Source: Flammeovirgaceae bacterium UBA6059 (GTDB lineage: Bacteria; Bacteroidota; Bacteroidia; Cytophagales; Cyclobacteriaceae). Taken from it: a stretch of DNA of 64,000 bases. Both the position numbers and the translations under genes were made by a program. Of the stretch, positions 62,613 through 64,000 are shown in pieces (position 1 is the first letter of the stretch; every line of letters begins with the position of its first letter). The notes under the pieces were generated by a model that saw only the letters and a list, made by a program, of their open reading frames with translations, was not told the DNA's origin and searched no databases. Location: the NCBI GenBank assembly GCA_002435755.1, contig DIYH01000034.1, positions 554-64,553 on the forward strand. Direction: 5' to 3'.

Positions 62613-64000
62613 ATGAAGCTACAAGACCTCAACCCTAACCCCAAACCAAAGTTCCCTCCGATCCTCCCTCGCACCAAACATTGGCCGATTGTACAATTGG
62701 CAAAAAACAGGAAGGAGTTTATCGCTGATGTGACCAGAGAGAGCATTGAACGCCTGGGCAGCCTCACGACTAAGCGATCACTCAAGGAAGAACTTGAAAC
62801 TACCGTCTATCGCGAAAAAATGAGGATCAAGCGCAATCCCTGGCGCGTGGACCCTAAAGACGAAAAATCGTTTTGGGACAGTGTGCAGCAGCGCTTGATT
62901 GAGGTCGAGGCACTTCCAGATAGTGAGTCCAAAGATGTGCATGATAAGATCCTTGCTGAAATAGTTAATCGCTATTCCAACGAGATTGCTGGTAACTTCC
63001 GCCCAAGTAGCTACCGTTTTGCAAGACGGGTAGTGACACTTGGTTTTGCCAGACTGCTAAATGCAGCAAGGTTCAAAGGGCCATGGGCCGTCTTCCGGGG
63101 TAACCTTGATCTTGACGACAAAATTCATATCACAGGCTATACCGAGCATTTGCGAAAGCTTGCCCAGAAAGGGACTATCGTAATGGTGCCGACGCACTTT
63201 AGCAATCTGGACTCAGTGCTGATTGGTTGGGTCATTCAGTTTTTGGGACTCCCTCCGTTTATTTATGGAGCAGGGCTCAATCTCTTCAATATGAAGATTT
63301 TTGCCTATTTCATGAACAGTTTGGGTGCATACAAGGTAGACCGACGAAAAAAGAACCTGATCTATCTGGAAACCCTCAAAGTGTATAGTAAGATGGCACT
63401 TTCGAGAGGTTGTCACAGCCTGTTTTTCCCTGGAGGCACAAGATCAAGATCAGGAAACATAGAGAAAAGTCTCAAGCTGGGTCTCCTGAGTACGACAATA
63501 GAGTCCCAACGCTTTTTGTATCAACAGGCCGAAAAAGAGAAAAGTGATCCCCAAAAAATATTTATCGTTCCGGTAGTACTCAACTACAACTTTGTACTGG
63601 AGGCCCCCGGATTGATCTCTGACTATCTGAAGGCCCAGGGACAAGAGCGGTACTATATGGAAAATGATGAGTACACGAGTTCCTACAAAGTCTTCACTTT
63701 CTTACTCAAGTTCTTCACTAAAGGCTCTGATATCTCTGTTTCCATAGGCAAACCTATAGACATACTAGGTAATCCTGTCGATGAGGAAGGCAATAGCCTG
63801 GATAAGAATAATCAAGTCCTGGATACACGCGATTACTTCATCTCCAATGGTAAAGTGACTGTGGACCATCAGCGCGAAGAGGAATATGTGCGCATACTTG
63901 GCAAGCGCATTGTCGAGGAGTATCACATTCATAATCGCGTGTTTGCCAGCCATCTGGTTGCATTTACGGCCTTTGAATTGCTACGAGCGAAAAACAGTAA
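62613..64000 (+). CDS. PlsB-like glycerolipid acyltransferase (partial)
   Basis: Probable glycerol-3-phosphate or lysophosphatidate acyltransferase for membrane lipid synthesis; the frame is open to the window end (at least 462 aa). The acyltransferase core shows motif I as VPTHFSNLDSVLIG (HX4D), the downstream basic block AYKVDRRKKN, and motif FFPGGTRSRSG, where the usual Glu of FPEGTR is Gly, closer to the GGRSRTG of PlsB. IFIVPVVLNYNF follows. ATG 62613 (MKLQDLNPNPKPKFPP) is the first start after the upstream stop. No membrane helix is obvious; peripheral association is likely. Confidence 0.82.
   Translation, partial: MKLQDLNPNPKPKFPPILPRTKHWPIVQLAKNRKEFIADVTRESIERLGSLTTKRSLKEELETTVYREKMRIKRNPWRVDPKDEKSFWDSVQQRLIEVEALPDSESKDVHDKILAEIVNRYSNEIAGNFRPSSYRFARRVVTLGFARLLNAARFKGPWAVFRGNLDLDDKIHITGYTEHLRKLAQKGTIVMVPTHFSNLDSVLIGWVIQFLGLPPFIYGAGLNLFNMKIFAYFMNSLGAYKVDRRKKNLIYLETLKVYSKMALSRGCHSLFFPGGTRSRSGNIEKSLKLGLLSTTIESQRFLYQQAEKEKSDPQKIFIVPVVLNYNFVLEAPGLISDYLKAQGQERYYMENDEYTSSYKVFTFLLKFFTKGSDISVSIGKPIDILGNPVDEEGNSLDKNNQVLDTRDYFISNGKVTVDHQREEEYVRILGKRIVEEYHIHNRVFASHLVAFTAFELLRAKNS

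Overview
The window looks like chromosomal DNA from a Gram-negative gliding bacterium of the phylum Bacteroidota, probably order Cytophagales. The evidence is gldA-gldF-gldG, two DUF5916 outer-membrane proteins, a DUF4924 protein, a 6-bladed propeller lipoprotein, TAnnTTTG-type -7 promoter elements, few strong Shine-Dalgarno sites, and a dcw cluster without murF. No phage, integrase, transposase or CRISPR array is visible. The genus is inference only.

Layout. 1-9.3 kb: folD (cut by the window edge), lepA, a propeller lipoprotein, a DUF4924/AraC pair, a membrane-anchored serine hydrolase, an amidohydrolase and a methyltransferase. 9.5-14.9 kb: two tandem DUF5916 paralogues with a duplicated upstream element. 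14.9-17.5 kb: acpH (no canonical start codon), a small membrane protein, crcB and an M42 aminopeptidase. 17.5-22.8 kb (minus strand): a four-gene operon resembling a chaperone-usher fibre system. It has an outer-membrane barrel with C-terminal beta-sandwiches, a PapD-like chaperone and two related secreted subunits, with hairpins between the cistrons. 23.2-26.3 kb: a small membrane protein, tRNA-Leu(GAG) and egtB-egtD. 26.6-35.4 kb: a metallopeptidase lipoprotein, dnaN, a DUF4340 gene with gldG-gldF-gldA, purine nucleoside phosphorylase, a YceI protein and an FMN reductase. 35.4-41.4 kb: an accessory stretch with small orphans, a frameshifted dgkA, an intact and a truncated isochorismatase-family gene and a large ABC permease. 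41.5-57.4 kb: the complete dcw division and cell-wall cluster on the minus strand, mraZ to ftsZ, with an extra small helical gene between mraY and murD and a REP-like palindrome before ftsZ. 57.6-64 kb: a TlpA-like lipoprotein, a polyprenyl synthase, an alpha/beta hydrolase, a PhzF protein, a DUF952 fusion and an acyltransferase cut by the window end.

How they work together. The dcw genes overlap or nearly touch, so they form one translationally coupled unit for peptidoglycan precursor synthesis and septation. A MraZ-type operator candidate lies in front of it. The gldAFG genes encode an ABC complex needed for gliding and sit with dnaN. The egtBD pair supplies the central steps of ergothioneine synthesis. 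The strongest candidate for an undescribed system is the operon at 17.5-22.8 kb. The downstream-most subunit lacks the N-terminal extension present in the other subunit, as expected if one polymerises by donor-strand exchange and the other ends the fibre. A second recurring oddity is that both murG and acpH lack any ATG/GTG/TTG at their conserved N-terminus and carry an isoleucine codon (ATC) where the start would be.
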